From Entoloma clypeatum (taxonomy: Eukaryota > Basidiomycota > Agaricomycetes > Agaricales > Entolomataceae), in the NCBI GenBank assembly GCA_963565915.1, contig OY751486.1, positions 4,650,001-4,714,000 of the forward strand: a DNA stretch of 64,000 nucleotides, read 5' to 3'. Of the stretch, positions 8,681 to 18,000 are shown piece by piece (position 1 is the first letter of the stretch; every line of letters starts with the position of its first letter). The position numbers and the translations under genes are program-made. Below the pieces are notes generated by a model. That model saw only the letters and a list, made by a program, of their open reading frames with translations. It had not been told where the DNA came from and made no database searches.

Positions 8681-9969
8681 TTTTTTGACTCGATCTCCTT
8701 ACTTTTTTCCTTGGCTTGAGTGCCAACTTGGGCGGCTTTCCCTTTAGCCTTGGAAGCGGAGGAGGTGGACTTGGGACAGTCCTTGACAGCGTGTCCGACG
8801 CTACCGCAGAATAAGCAAAGGTTATTATCGAAACGACGTTTGCGTTCTTGATACGTCAGTTTGCCGTCTTTGCCTAATTTACTGGAGAGGTCGGGTTTCG
8901 GAGCGGATGTGGAAGCGGAAGCGGTAGCGGGAGCAGAGGGTTTGGTTGATGATGTTTGTGGAGTGGATTGGTTCGGAGCGGATTGTTTTTTGTCGGACTT
9001 GGGAGTGGGTTTATCGGTTCTGGATTTCTCTCGTTGACGTTCCCAGTAGCGAGCGTCAATAGTATGAGCCGCGGATCGTAGGTCTGGTAAAGACTTGATC
9101 TTGGGTTGTTGGGAGAGGATGTCCTTGATCCGATCCGGAAGTCCGACGTAGTAGCGGTGTCGGAGGGAGTTTTCATCCCAGTCAGTCTTGGTAGCAAGAC
9201 GTTGGAATTCAACATTGTACTTCAATATCTTTTGATTTTCCTTCATCCGTAGGTTGTCCAACTGTTCTTCGGCTTCGCCCTGAGGGTCAATGATACCAAA
9301 CTCGGAGCGGAGAAGTTGGACGAACTCGGGGAAAGAACCCCGCCAATTGGGTTCATCATCATCTAGAATGAAGGGTTCAAAAAATTCGAGTGCTGTGCCT
9401 CGGAAGTAAGACATGGCAAAGTTGACTTTGGAATGTTCTGAGTCGAAGTTGTCGTTGTCGGAGAAGTAAAGTTTGCATTGTAAAATGAATGCGGAGAGTT
9501 TGCGCGGATCGGATCCGTCAAAGGTATCCGGTTCGTTGGCATACGACTTTTTCTTCTTTGTATCTCGACGTTTCAACTCTTTGGTCATGAGCAGAATGGC
9601 TTCAGCTAGATTGGGTTCCTGATCCGGATTGGAATCGGAGTCGTCCAAATCTCCATGTAAACTACCGTCGGAAGGAGGAGGAGATCCTCCTGGAGGTCCG
9701 CCGAATAAGCCAGAATTTAGAGGTGCGGAGGGTTCCGTTGGTGGGTTTAGTGGAGGACTGGCAGGAAGTGGTGGGAGCTGAGAGTCGGAAGAAGGCGGAG
9801 GAACGGATGGTCCGGGGGTAGGGGCGGATGATGATGCTGTGGCTCCTCGAGGGGTAATGGTTACATTGCGTGTTCCTCGAAGAAAAGCAGAGCGTGGTGT
9901 GGAAGATGAACGTTCTGCTGCTGCACGAGCAGTCCTAGTTGTTCGAACTGTATTACGGGTTTGAGACAT
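8677..9969 (-). CDS. gag: Gypsy-1 gag
   Basis: The open frame reaches back to 10026, overlapping the LTR edge, but the likely start is the ATG at 9969, giving 430 residues. The N-terminal 130 residues are rich in Ser, Pro and Thr. The middle has the retrotransposon Gag fold seen as F-D-G-S-D-P-R-K-L-S-A-F and W-D-E-N-S-L-R-H-R-Y-Y-V-G-L. A CCHC zinc knuckle (CLFCGSVGHAVKDC) lies near the C-terminus, followed by a Lys-rich tail. It forms the virus-like particle and binds element RNA. The stop TAG at 8677-8679 follows directly on a run of seven A, where ribosomes can slip into pol. Confidence 0.93.
   Translation of the reverse strand: MSQTRNTVRTTRTARAAAERSSSTPRSAFLRGTRNVTITPRGATASSSAPTPGPSVPPPSSDSQLPPLPASPPLNPPTEPSAPLNSGLFGGPPGGSPPPSDGSLHGDLDDSDSNPDQEPNLAEAILLMTKELKRRDTKKKKSYANEPDTFDGSDPRKLSAFILQCKLYFSDNDNFDSEHSKVNFAMSYFRGTALEFFEPFILDDDEPNWRGSFPEFVQLLRSEFGIIDPQGEAEEQLDNLRMKENQKILKYNVEFQRLATKTDWDENSLRHRYYVGLPDRIKDILSQQPKIKSLPDLRSAAHTIDARYWERQREKSRTDKPTPKSDKKQSAPNQSTPQTSSTKPSAPATASASTSAPKPDLSSKLGKDGKLTYQERKRRFDNNLCLFCGSVGHAVKDCPKSTSSASKAKGKAAQVGTQAKEKSKEIESKK
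8680..8686 (-). promoter_or_regulatory. Gypsy-1 -1 ribosomal frameshift heptamer
   Basis: On the minus strand the gag frame reads TCA AAA AAA TAG, so the heptamer A_AAA_AAA stands immediately before the stop. A -1 slip continues as ATA GGC AGT and leads without a stop into the protease. This fits the X_XXY_YYZ rule. I did not model a downstream pseudoknot or stem. Confidence 0.8.
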
Positions 9970-10020
9970 GTGGGTAGAGGTTGTTGGGTAAATCAAAGAA
10001 TGGTGGTAGTTCAAATATAC

Positions 10021-10553
10021 TGTCACGTAGCGTGTTTCTCAACGTCGGACGAGTCGGAGCGGAGTAGCGGAGGAGCGGAGTGCGGTAAGTGCAACGTTGG
10101 CAGAAAGGACCTGGCTTCAACTTGTGCGTTGCGCCCCACTCTTTGATGTGGTCCTCGATTTCGGATTGGCGGATGTCGGATGAGCGGATGAGCGGATGAG
10201 CGGAGGTGACGGAGGGAATGCTCAAAGGCAAGTAGAGACGGATGCGAATGAGGTGTAACGTATGATATTTGAACTGAGGTTCTACGACAGGTTTGTACAC
10301 TATTTATAGTAGACTAGAATGATCAGCATTACTATAAGTGATGTGCAGATATTGGAGTTGACCATCGGAACATTCGGAGTACGGAGAGTAACAAATGAAA
10401 AGTGAACAACATATGTCTACTTGTAAGTATGGTTGAGATGTTACGTAGTAGAAGTATATTCAATATAAATAGAATGTTGTTGGAGCGGATGTCGGAGCGG
10501 ATGAAATGTCGGAGTCGTCGGATAAGTCGGATGTGAATCGTATGGTTATGACA
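10021..10553 (-). repeat. Gypsy-1 5' LTR
   Basis: This 533-bp LTR is the 5' one for the element, which is read leftwards. It matches 3276-3808 base for base in my comparison and carries the same CGGATGAG tandem at 10177-10200. It should drive gag-pol transcription. Confidence 0.95.
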
Positions 10554-10558
10554 ATTAA

Positions 10559-10795
10559 ATGAATCTGCGAGTGTTGGCGAGCCCAAAAACAGATATGTCA
10601 GACCAGCGAGCCTTTGGCAAGCACAACAGAGATTGAATGGATCTGCGAGCCTTGGCGAGCGCAAAAGACATGGCAGGGGTTTGGGGGCTGCGCCCCCAAC
10701 GAGCTGTGACCTGTGCGAAGCTCAATGGTTGTGAGCTTTTGCGAGCACCGCGAGCAATGCTCACTGCCGTAGCGAAGCACGGGTTAATAAGCTCG
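10559..10795 (+). repeat. 3' end of an older Helitron copy
   Basis: The last 115 bp (about 10681-10795) match a composite of 31343-31397 and 40105-40175, the two halves of the other Helitron 3' end that Gypsy-3 split. Features in order: a GGGGGCTGCGCCCCC hairpin, GAGCAATGCTC, and a hairpin CCGTAGCGAAGCACGG at 10767-10782 that stops 13 nt before the CTCG end. A hairpin about 10 nt before a CT-type terminus is the Helitron 3' signature. Gypsy-1 inserted into this copy at ATTAA. Confidence 0.65.
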
Positions 10796-11591
10796 TCTAT
10801 AAAACTAATGGGAGGGTGTCATGTGACTGGGGAGGTTTGACATTTTGACAATTGTGGGAATAGTCTGACAAAGACTGAAAAAAAGTTACCTAAGTCTCAT
10901 GTAAGAATTTTGATGTCTGACATAAGCTGTGTCAGCATGACAAAGAAATTGGTCAGCTTTTCGTCCTCCCATAGGTGAGCACGAAGTGCGAACCTTTGTT
11001 TCCTGATTTTGGATGGACCCTTGATGGTCAGGGTCTGTGCCTTGCAACAGCTGCATTGTGCAGCACGAACCTTTTCCCCCCGGATTTTCATGGACCCTTG
11101 ATGGTGGCAGGGAACCTTTTGTTCTTGATTGATGGGGCCCTGCATCAAGGGATGTTCCCCTTTTGGACATTGAGACGTCAAAACATGAGGAAAACATGTG
11201 TTCACCATGAGCTTAAACATTACTTCTCCCTTTCTTTTCCTCAATCCCCCACCATCTTCCCCTCCTTGAGTTGAGCAGGTATTGTCCCCTGTGCAGTGAT
11301 CTTCATTGTTGATCAAGGTGAAGTCCAGAGAAGTCCTGGGTCCCTGGCTTCCTTGAAAGAGGTGTTTGCCGGTTGTTTTTGCGGACCTCTCTCTGGACTG
11401 CAGTATACAGGAAGATTGAGTTGTTCTTACAACTGATTTTGTCTCCATTTCAACTGTTGCTGTTTGAACCGATTTCACTTTTGGATTTCATTGCAAAGGT
11501 GTGATAGTATTTCTCTTCCCTTCTCTTTTCTGGCCACAAGCAAGATTGCAACACTCATTTTGCGAGCACAATTTTTTGTGTCACCAGAGTA
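10796..11591. other. Probable Helitron 5' leader
   Basis: About 800 bp without a convincing gene. A 193-codon minus-strand frame (10897-11478) shows no domain. The phrase TGGACCCTTGATGGT occurs twice about 75 bp apart. Position suggests untranslated leader or promoter of the Helitron Rep/helicase gene. Confidence 0.35.
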
Positions 11592-12294
11592 CAGCCTATT
11601 CGTGAGACAAAGTACGTTGGACTGGGACGTCCGAGAGGCTGGAGTAACGTTGAGCCCGACTCTGCCGAAATACCGTACTTGACAAGGCTGTGATATATGT
11701 TACACTTTTTCACCCTCTTCCTACGCACCTTCACGCGACCCTTGATCCCTATCACACCCCGTTTCACTTAACTCCGACGACCCTGGGACGCGTATCCCCT
11801 CTATCAGCGCTATGACTCACAATGACTCGGACTATTCTCCTTTTAGATACATTTTCACTTGTTATCTCTGACTCATGGCCTTGAGGCCTTATCTCTGACT
11901 CCTATGCCACAGCCCCTTGAAACATCTATCTAACCAATGGCTTATTTAGCTCCTGCGCAGCACGTACTTATTTATAGCTATAGGATAACGTATATAAGAC
12001 CTGTAACCTTAGAGTAGAGGTCCTTAGCTTGACCTAGGCAAACAACGCTTACTTGTCTACTACTTTGAACGCTCTCCAACTAAGTGCCTTGCGAGGACTT
12101 AGCTCTGCTTGACCCGAACCGAGTCGTCCTTCTGAGAAACTCGCTGATTGACCAAGTCGACCTATTGAGGGACTTGTTGTGGAACCAGTTCGAACCCACG
12201 TGATCCGATCTTTGAACTTGTTGTTGTAGGCTATCGCCGTAACAATATACACAGCATGGTCGTGGGTTTGGCTTTGAGTGACCCAGACCGTTCT
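11592..12294 (+). repeat. 703-bp tandem duplicate with a solo LTR of Gypsy-2
   Basis: This unit holds 106 bp of left flank, an LTR (11698-12244) and 50 bp of right flank. The same left flank follows at 12295-12400 before the full Gypsy-2, and the same right flank follows its last LTR (25087-25137). Both insertions show the same ATATA target duplication at the same point. It is therefore a tandem copy of one locus in which this copy has a single LTR, not an independent insertion. Confidence 0.85.
11698..12244 (+). repeat. Gypsy-2 extra (solo) LTR, copy A
   Basis: The 547-bp LTR starts TGTTAC and ends GTAACA, flanked by ATATA on both sides. At the two sites where copies B and C differ it agrees with C. 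Confidence 0.92.
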
Positions 12295-12400
12295 CAGCCT
12301 ATTCGTGAGACAAAGTACGTTGGACTGGGACGTCCGAGAGGCTGGAGTAACGTTGAGCCCGACTCTGCCGAAATACCGTACTTGACAAGGCTGTGATATA

Positions 12401-12947
12401 TGTTACACTTTTTCACCCTCTTCCTACGCACCTTCACGCGACCCTTGATCCCTATCACACCCCGTTTCACTTAACTCCGACGACCCTGGGACGCGTATCC
12501 CCTCTATCAGCGCTATGACTCACAATGACTCGGACTATTCTCCTTTTAGATACATTTTCACTTGTTATCTCTGACTCATGGCCTTGAGGCCTTATCTCTG
12601 ACTCCTATGCCACAGCCCCTTGAAACATCTATCTAACCAATGGCTTATTTAGCTCCTGCGCAGCACGTACTTATTTATAGCTATAGGATAACGTATATAA
12701 GACCTGTAACCTTAGAGTAGAGGTCCTTAGCTTGACCTAGGCAAACAACGCTTACTTGTCTACTACTTTGAACGCTCTCCAACTAAGTGCCTTGCGAGGA
12801 CTTAGCTCTGCTTGACCCGAACCGAGTCATCCTTCTGAGAAACTCGCTGATTGACCAAGTCGACCTATTGAGGGACTTGTTGTGGAACCAGTTCGAACCC
12901 ACGTGATCCAATCTTTGAACTTGTTGTTGTAGGCTATCGCCGTAACA
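12401..12947 (+). repeat. Gypsy-2 5' LTR, copy B
   Basis: 547 bp, TGTTAC to GTAACA. It has A where copies A and C have G at 12829 and 12910; both are CpG positions. Confidence 0.93.
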
Positions 12948-13241
12948 AAAGGTCAAGCTGATCAACGTCGTCAACCCACCGCGGTTTTAGACGCAAAGAT
13001 TCCTCCCCGACGATCCACCTTTGGAGTCCCGTCTGACTCAGAAGACGAACAGGAGTTCGCTGACGCACCCATCACACAACGACCACCACCCACACCATAC
13101 AGAAGAATAACCTCTTCTTTCGTACCACCGAACCCCGCATCACCCTCTTACCTCTCCCCGAAACGAAACCCACCGCCGCCAGCTGTTGCTGTTGCTGCAC
13201 CCAGACCGACCCCAGACACCCCAAAGACTCCACTTGTAGAA

Positions 13242-14144
13242 ATGGCTTCTCAAGTAAGGACCCCAGAAAAAGAGATCAAGATCAGCCCGCCGGCGATCTT
13301 CAATGGGGATAGAAGGAAACTATCTGAATTTTTGTTCGACGCGAACCTGTACCTGGAGATGAACGATGACATTTACAACTCCGACAAGAAGAAAATCCTC
13401 TTCACCATCTCGTACATGAAAGGAGGAACGGCCGGACCTTGGAAAGAGTCCTGGCACAGAGATATCAGCACCACCGGAGTATCCATATATCCAAAATACG
13501 CAGAGTTCATTGAGAAACTGAGGAAGTTGTTCTCCCCAGTTGACAAGGAAGGAGATGCGTTGACAATGATGAAAACGCAGAAAATAGAAGGCATGACAGC
13601 CGATGAATACGTCGAAAAGTTCAAGTTATGGGCTGCGGAGAGTCTGATCAAGGATGATCGGTCTCTCAAAGACTACTTCATGGAGGCGTTACCACACGCG
13701 CTCCGAGACAAGATCCTAGGCCTTGATAAGGTCCCAGGAACGATTGACGAATGGTACACCACAGCGTCCAGATTGGACAACCAGTGGAGAAGGGCCAAGG
13801 CAGTGGCTCAAAGACTCAGACCCGATGGGGGAAAGAAAAAATTCAAGGTTAATTATAACCCTGCACCCCAAAACGCACATTACGCCCCAGACCCTAATGC
13901 CATGGACATTGATCGGCTGACCGCCGAAGAAAGAGACGACCACTTCAAGAAAGGGTTGTGCTTCGTCTGCCACCAGGCAGGACATCGTGTTGATGCACAC
14001 AAAGGAGGGAAGACCCCGGTTGCGAACAATACGTTCAAAAAAGCTTCCGATGCATATGCCCATATCCGAGGCATTTTCAAGGACTTACCAAATGAGGAAC
14101 AAGATGCCTTGATCTCCAAGATGGAGAAACAGGGTTTTCAATAA
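13242..14144 (+). CDS. gag: Gypsy-2 gag
   Basis: From the ATG at 13242 it has 300 residues. The frame is also open upstream to the LTR end (about 12930) without an ATG and encodes a Pro-rich stretch, so translation may begin further up through a spliced or non-AUG start. The Gag core shows F-N-G-D-R-R-K-L-S-E-F and M-T-A-D-E-Y-V-E-K-F. The zinc knuckle reads CFVCHQAGHRVDAH, with His in place of the last Cys of the usual CCHC; a second possible knuckle pair is found in the third ORF of the element. The gag stop TAA at 14142 follows the heptamer G GGT TTT, where a -1 slip enters pol. Confidence 0.88.
   Translation: MASQVRTPEKEIKISPPAIFNGDRRKLSEFLFDANLYLEMNDDIYNSDKKKILFTISYMKGGTAGPWKESWHRDISTTGVSIYPKYAEFIEKLRKLFSPVDKEGDALTMMKTQKIEGMTADEYVEKFKLWAAESLIKDDRSLKDYFMEALPHALRDKILGLDKVPGTIDEWYTTASRLDNQWRRAKAVAQRLRPDGGKKKFKVNYNPAPQNAHYAPDPNAMDIDRLTAEERDDHFKKGLCFVCHQAGHRVDAHKGGKTPVANNTFKKASDAYAHIRGIFKDLPNEEQDALISKMEKQGFQ
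14132..14138 (+). promoter_or_regulatory. Gypsy-2 -1 frameshift heptamer
   Basis: The gag frame reads CAG GGT TTT CAA TAA, giving G_GGT_TTT one codon before the stop. After a -1 slip the next codon is TCA at 14138 and the frame runs on through the protease. Fits X_XXY_YYZ. Confidence 0.7.
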
Positions 14145-14385
14145 AGCGGCCTGTACCGATGTCAGCCCCTGCTCAGTTTTCAATCTCCCTATCACCTGTA
14201 ATTGTAGCCGACATGAATGACAAATCTTTTTCGATCCCCATTTCAATGTCAGGAGAAGGAGAAAGCATTGAAGAAAGACTAAAAATAAACGCCCTGATAG
14301 ACTCAGGAGCAGGAGGAACCTTCTTGGACCAAAAGTTCGCCACAGCTAACCGAATGGAGCTTATCCCACTACTAAAGCCCATTCG

Positions 14386-14694
14386 TGTTGAAACTTTTCC
14401 CATCACGTAGATTAGATTAGATTAGATTACATCACGTGACCTTTACATATCTTCATTACATACTTGTTTGGTTGGTACAAACAATAGTATGGTATATAAG
14501 ACCAGGAAACTGTCAATACCAACAAGTTGTCTCTTGACTCTTAACCAGCTCCATCGCTCTTACCAGCCTCAACCGCTCTCACCAGCCTTACCCCTCCAAA
14601 CCATGTAAGTGACCATAGCGGTATTGTAGAGTACTTCCACTGTAGCTATGTTGCTCAGTACATCTGTGGCTAGCGCCCAGGTGGAACTTCAACA
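14386..14694 (+). repeat. Copia-1 5' LTR
   Basis: 309 bp, TG to CA. It contains a tandem of ATTAG-type units near its start and a GTATATAAG box at 14491-14500, about where an LTR promoter would be. It differs from the 3' LTR at 14407, 14490 and 14503. Confidence 0.93.
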
Positions 14695-14706
14695 GGTTAT
14701 GGGCCC
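14695..14706 (+). promoter_or_regulatory. Copia-1 primer-binding site, initiator tRNA-Met type
   Basis: GGTTATGGGCCC is the reverse complement of GGGCCCATAACC, the anticodon stem-loop (CAU) region of eukaryotic initiator tRNA-Met. It abuts the LTR. Drosophila copia and yeast Ty5 prime from this internal part of the tRNA instead of its CCA end, so the element probably uses half-tRNA priming. Confidence 0.75.
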
Positions 14707-15068
14707 CGGATAGCAGAGGGACTTGGGAAACGCTGGCAACAGCGAGTACCTGCCCACTCTACCCTGGTTGGCAAAGAACTGATCGAAAGATCTAGGTTCT
14801 GAGTCTTACTTCTTCACACATGAACCTGGGAAACGTCATTACGACAAGTACCTGTCATGAAGCGTCCCTAAGGGGATTGACTTAGTACACATCATGTGGA
14901 AACGTTGATCGTACCTCACACACTTCTGACAAAAAGGGTTTCTCCCACAACCGCTATTCCTGAAGGGAATATGTTATGAGGAATCATTTATTTGTTTTCT
15001 CTAAAAATCAAATTCATAAAAAAAAGAACATCACTGATTGGGAAAAACTCCTTTTAGATCCATTAAAA

Positions 15069-18000
15069 ATGTCTACCTCTCGCTCTGCTCTTGACATCAT
15101 CACCCCCTTCGATGGCATCGACTACCAAAGCTGGGCCGAAAGGATGAAATCCTACCTCCTCCATCAAGGAGTCTGGCGCATTGTTTCTGGCAACATCACC
15201 CACCCTGACATCGCTGATTTTACCACCACGGTCTCCACCCCTGGGGCCACGGCTGCTGCTCCCCCTGTGCTGGCTACCACGGTCGACCAGCCCGGCTTCC
15301 GCAAGGAAGAAAAAGCCTGGATCAGGGACGACGACGTAGCTCTCGGGGCGATACACCTGAAGGTCTCTGAGGCGATCAGACGCCACATCAAGGACAGCAC
15401 CTCGGCGCTTGACGCATGGGCAACGTTGAAAGATGCCTATGCCAAGGTATCCCCGGCCATCATCTTCGGCGACTTCAAGGCCGCCGCTACCTTCAAACTA
15501 TCTGGACGCGACCCCGTACCTGAAATCGAGCGCCTGGGATCACTCTTTTCTCGTCTCAGCGAGTCGAATTTCGACGTGCCCGACATAATGCAGGCAATGA
15601 TCCTCGCCAACGCCATCCCCGATGCATGGTCCTTGCTCTCCACCACTCTCTTCCAGGTGTACGATGCTGACGACTTCACGTGGAAAGGAGTTTCCAAAAG
15701 CATCATCTCGGAATACAGGCGCAAGTATTCGGTCGGGTCTACTCGTGCGTCCAATGAGCAGGCCCGGAAAATCTCCGGGACAAAGCGAAAGGGGCAAGAC
15801 CCCAAATGGGAAAAGCAGCAAAAACCGAGTACCTCGCAAAACGATGCTGACGAGCAGCCTAACTCGACCGACCCTAGTACCGCTTCTGAAAAGAAGAAGG
15901 GAAAAGGACGCTGGCGCAATCAGAAGAAGAGCGCCAACAATGCGGACAACACGTCCGACCATGTGGAAGAAACGATTGAGTTTGTTGCTCCCGCCATCCA
16001 CTTCCCTCCTCTTCCGCCACCATCCTTCACAACAGTCACTGGGCGCGGAAAAACGATGAGTACCGCCCAGCCAGACTCTCAAAGAATGCAGTCGCTCCTT
16101 CAGCGAATGAACCCGCCTCCATCCCAGTACACTGGGCTTCCTTCGGGCAAGCCGTCTGCGTGGAAAAAGAATGACCACGTCAGGAAACTCGCACGGAGCA
16201 TTGGCGCTCGTCCCTCAGGGTCAAATCTTCGGATTCTGGATACGATTATCCCAGAAGAAGATGAAAGACCATCCAAGCAGCGTCGAGTCACTCCGCCTTT
16301 GGATGACTCCCTCAGGATGATGGACATAGACCATCAAAGCGAGCGGATGGGGCCGGAGCAATTCGAAGACGGGCTGATCGAACTTGACGGTTCGTCACAT
16401 TCTTCTCTCAAACTTGACCAAATGGGAAACGCTAATAATCACGCACAGACGTTTGAATATACATTAGCTAGTACCGATGCAGATAGTATAGATCTCTTTA
16501 GCGATGATCTATACAAAAAATATATCAAACATTTTGCGTCTTGCACACACTGCAAAGAGAGAGAACGCGCTCAGTGGATCTTAGATTCCGGCGCATCATT
16601 ACACTTTACCCATGAGTTCAAAGACTTCACGTACTACAGGCCTCTCAAGGCTAAGTGATTTGTCCAAACAGCTGCAAAGGGAAAGAAACTGGAAATTCTC
16701 GGAGTTGGGGCCGTTCCAGTACGGCATACCCTAAATGGGGAAGTAAAAACCCATCTTCTCCGACCTGTATTCTACATTCCGGACATGGACACACACCTAT
16801 TGTCCCTAGGCGTCTTTCTTAATCACGGTTACAAAGTAGACGGAATGCGTGGAGAAATCAACATCTCCAAAGGCCAGAACAAAATACAGTTCTCACCTCA
16901 CATTCTCGGACAAACCATTTATTGGTTAGACACTGAAATACGCCAAGACCAAATCCACGTGATCTCTAGCGAAATCACTGTTGAAACCTGGCACAAACGC
17001 CTTGGCCACCCAAATGACCAGGCACTCAATAAGATTCCCACCAGTACCAAGGGAGTACCCAAAATGTTAGTACGTGAGAAATCACAGGAAAGCTGCACGG
17101 GGTGTCTAAAAGGGAAAATGCCGAATCAGTCTTACCCTAACTCGATGACAAGGGCTGTCAAACCCTTTGATTTGATCCATTCGGACTTGAAGCAGATATC
17201 CACGGCATCGTACCACAAGTACAAATATTTCCTTACCTTTTTGGATGATTTTTCTTCCCATGTCTGGGTCGTCTTGCTTAGGAAAAAGTCAGGCGCCATC
17301 ACGGCGCTGAAACAATTCCTTGCGATGATCCAGAATCAATTCGCCGCCACCCCTAAAAAATGGCGAGTTGATGGAGGTGGAGAATTCGATGAATACAAGG
17401 ATGTACTTGCTGATCATGGAATTCTGATCGACGTCACACTCCCATATCAGCATCAGCAGAATGGTAGAGCAGAACGGATAAATCGAACTCTGTGGGAAAA
17501 ATCTCAGGCATTGCGTTTCGACGCATGTCTACCGCCGATGTGGTGGGAATTCTGTTTGGAACATGCAGCATTTCTATACAACAGAACCCCCATGCGGCGT
17601 CTTGAATGGAAAACCCCTTATTTCAGGGTGACCAATGAGATTCCCGACATGTCCAGCATCAGAGTCTTCGGATGCCAAGCATATGTATATATCCCAAAGG
17701 AGAAACGTAGGAACTCCCTGGAATCAAGATCCCGATTGATGATTTATCTCGGATCAAAACCAGGGGTCAAAGGATACCGCTTCATGGATCCTGAGACCAA
17801 CACGATTTTCATGGGCGGGAAAGCTATCTTTGATGAAAGCAAGTACCCTAGATGCCACATCGATCCTTTGCCAGAAGACCACCCAGAAATGGAAAACCCA
17901 GAGCCGGCTGATGAGTTTGAGGATCTCATCCCCGGCAGCAATGACGACGATAGTCACAACGAAATACCTCATGACACAGTTCCTATTGAACAGGATCAAC

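Larger units (their letters stand above)
3276..10553 (-). mobile_element. Gypsy-1: complete Ty3/gypsy chromovirus
   Basis: A 7278-bp LTR retrotransposon read on the minus strand. Two 533-bp LTRs, identical by eye, start TG and end CA, and are flanked by the 5-bp target duplication ATTAA (3271-3275 and 10554-10558). In element order it holds gag (9969 to 8677), a -1 frameshift site, and pol with protease, RT, RNase H, integrase and a C-terminal chromodomain (8680 to 5003). A purine-rich tract (about 3809-3823 read on minus) lies just before the 3' LTR. I see no canonical TGG-starting primer site after the 5' LTR. Identical LTRs and open frames indicate very recent, possibly still active, insertion. 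An extra gene lies antisense between pol and the 3' LTR (3940-4958). Confidence 0.95.

Noticed and set aside
10897..11478. 193-codon minus-strand frame in the Helitron leader
   Set aside because: No recognisable motif; inside probable untranslated DNA.
15437..16178. Long minus-strand frames opposite copia gag
   Set aside because: Shadows of the sense coding frame, with no domain and no conserved motif. Unlike the Gypsy-1 antisense gene they overlap strong coding sequence.
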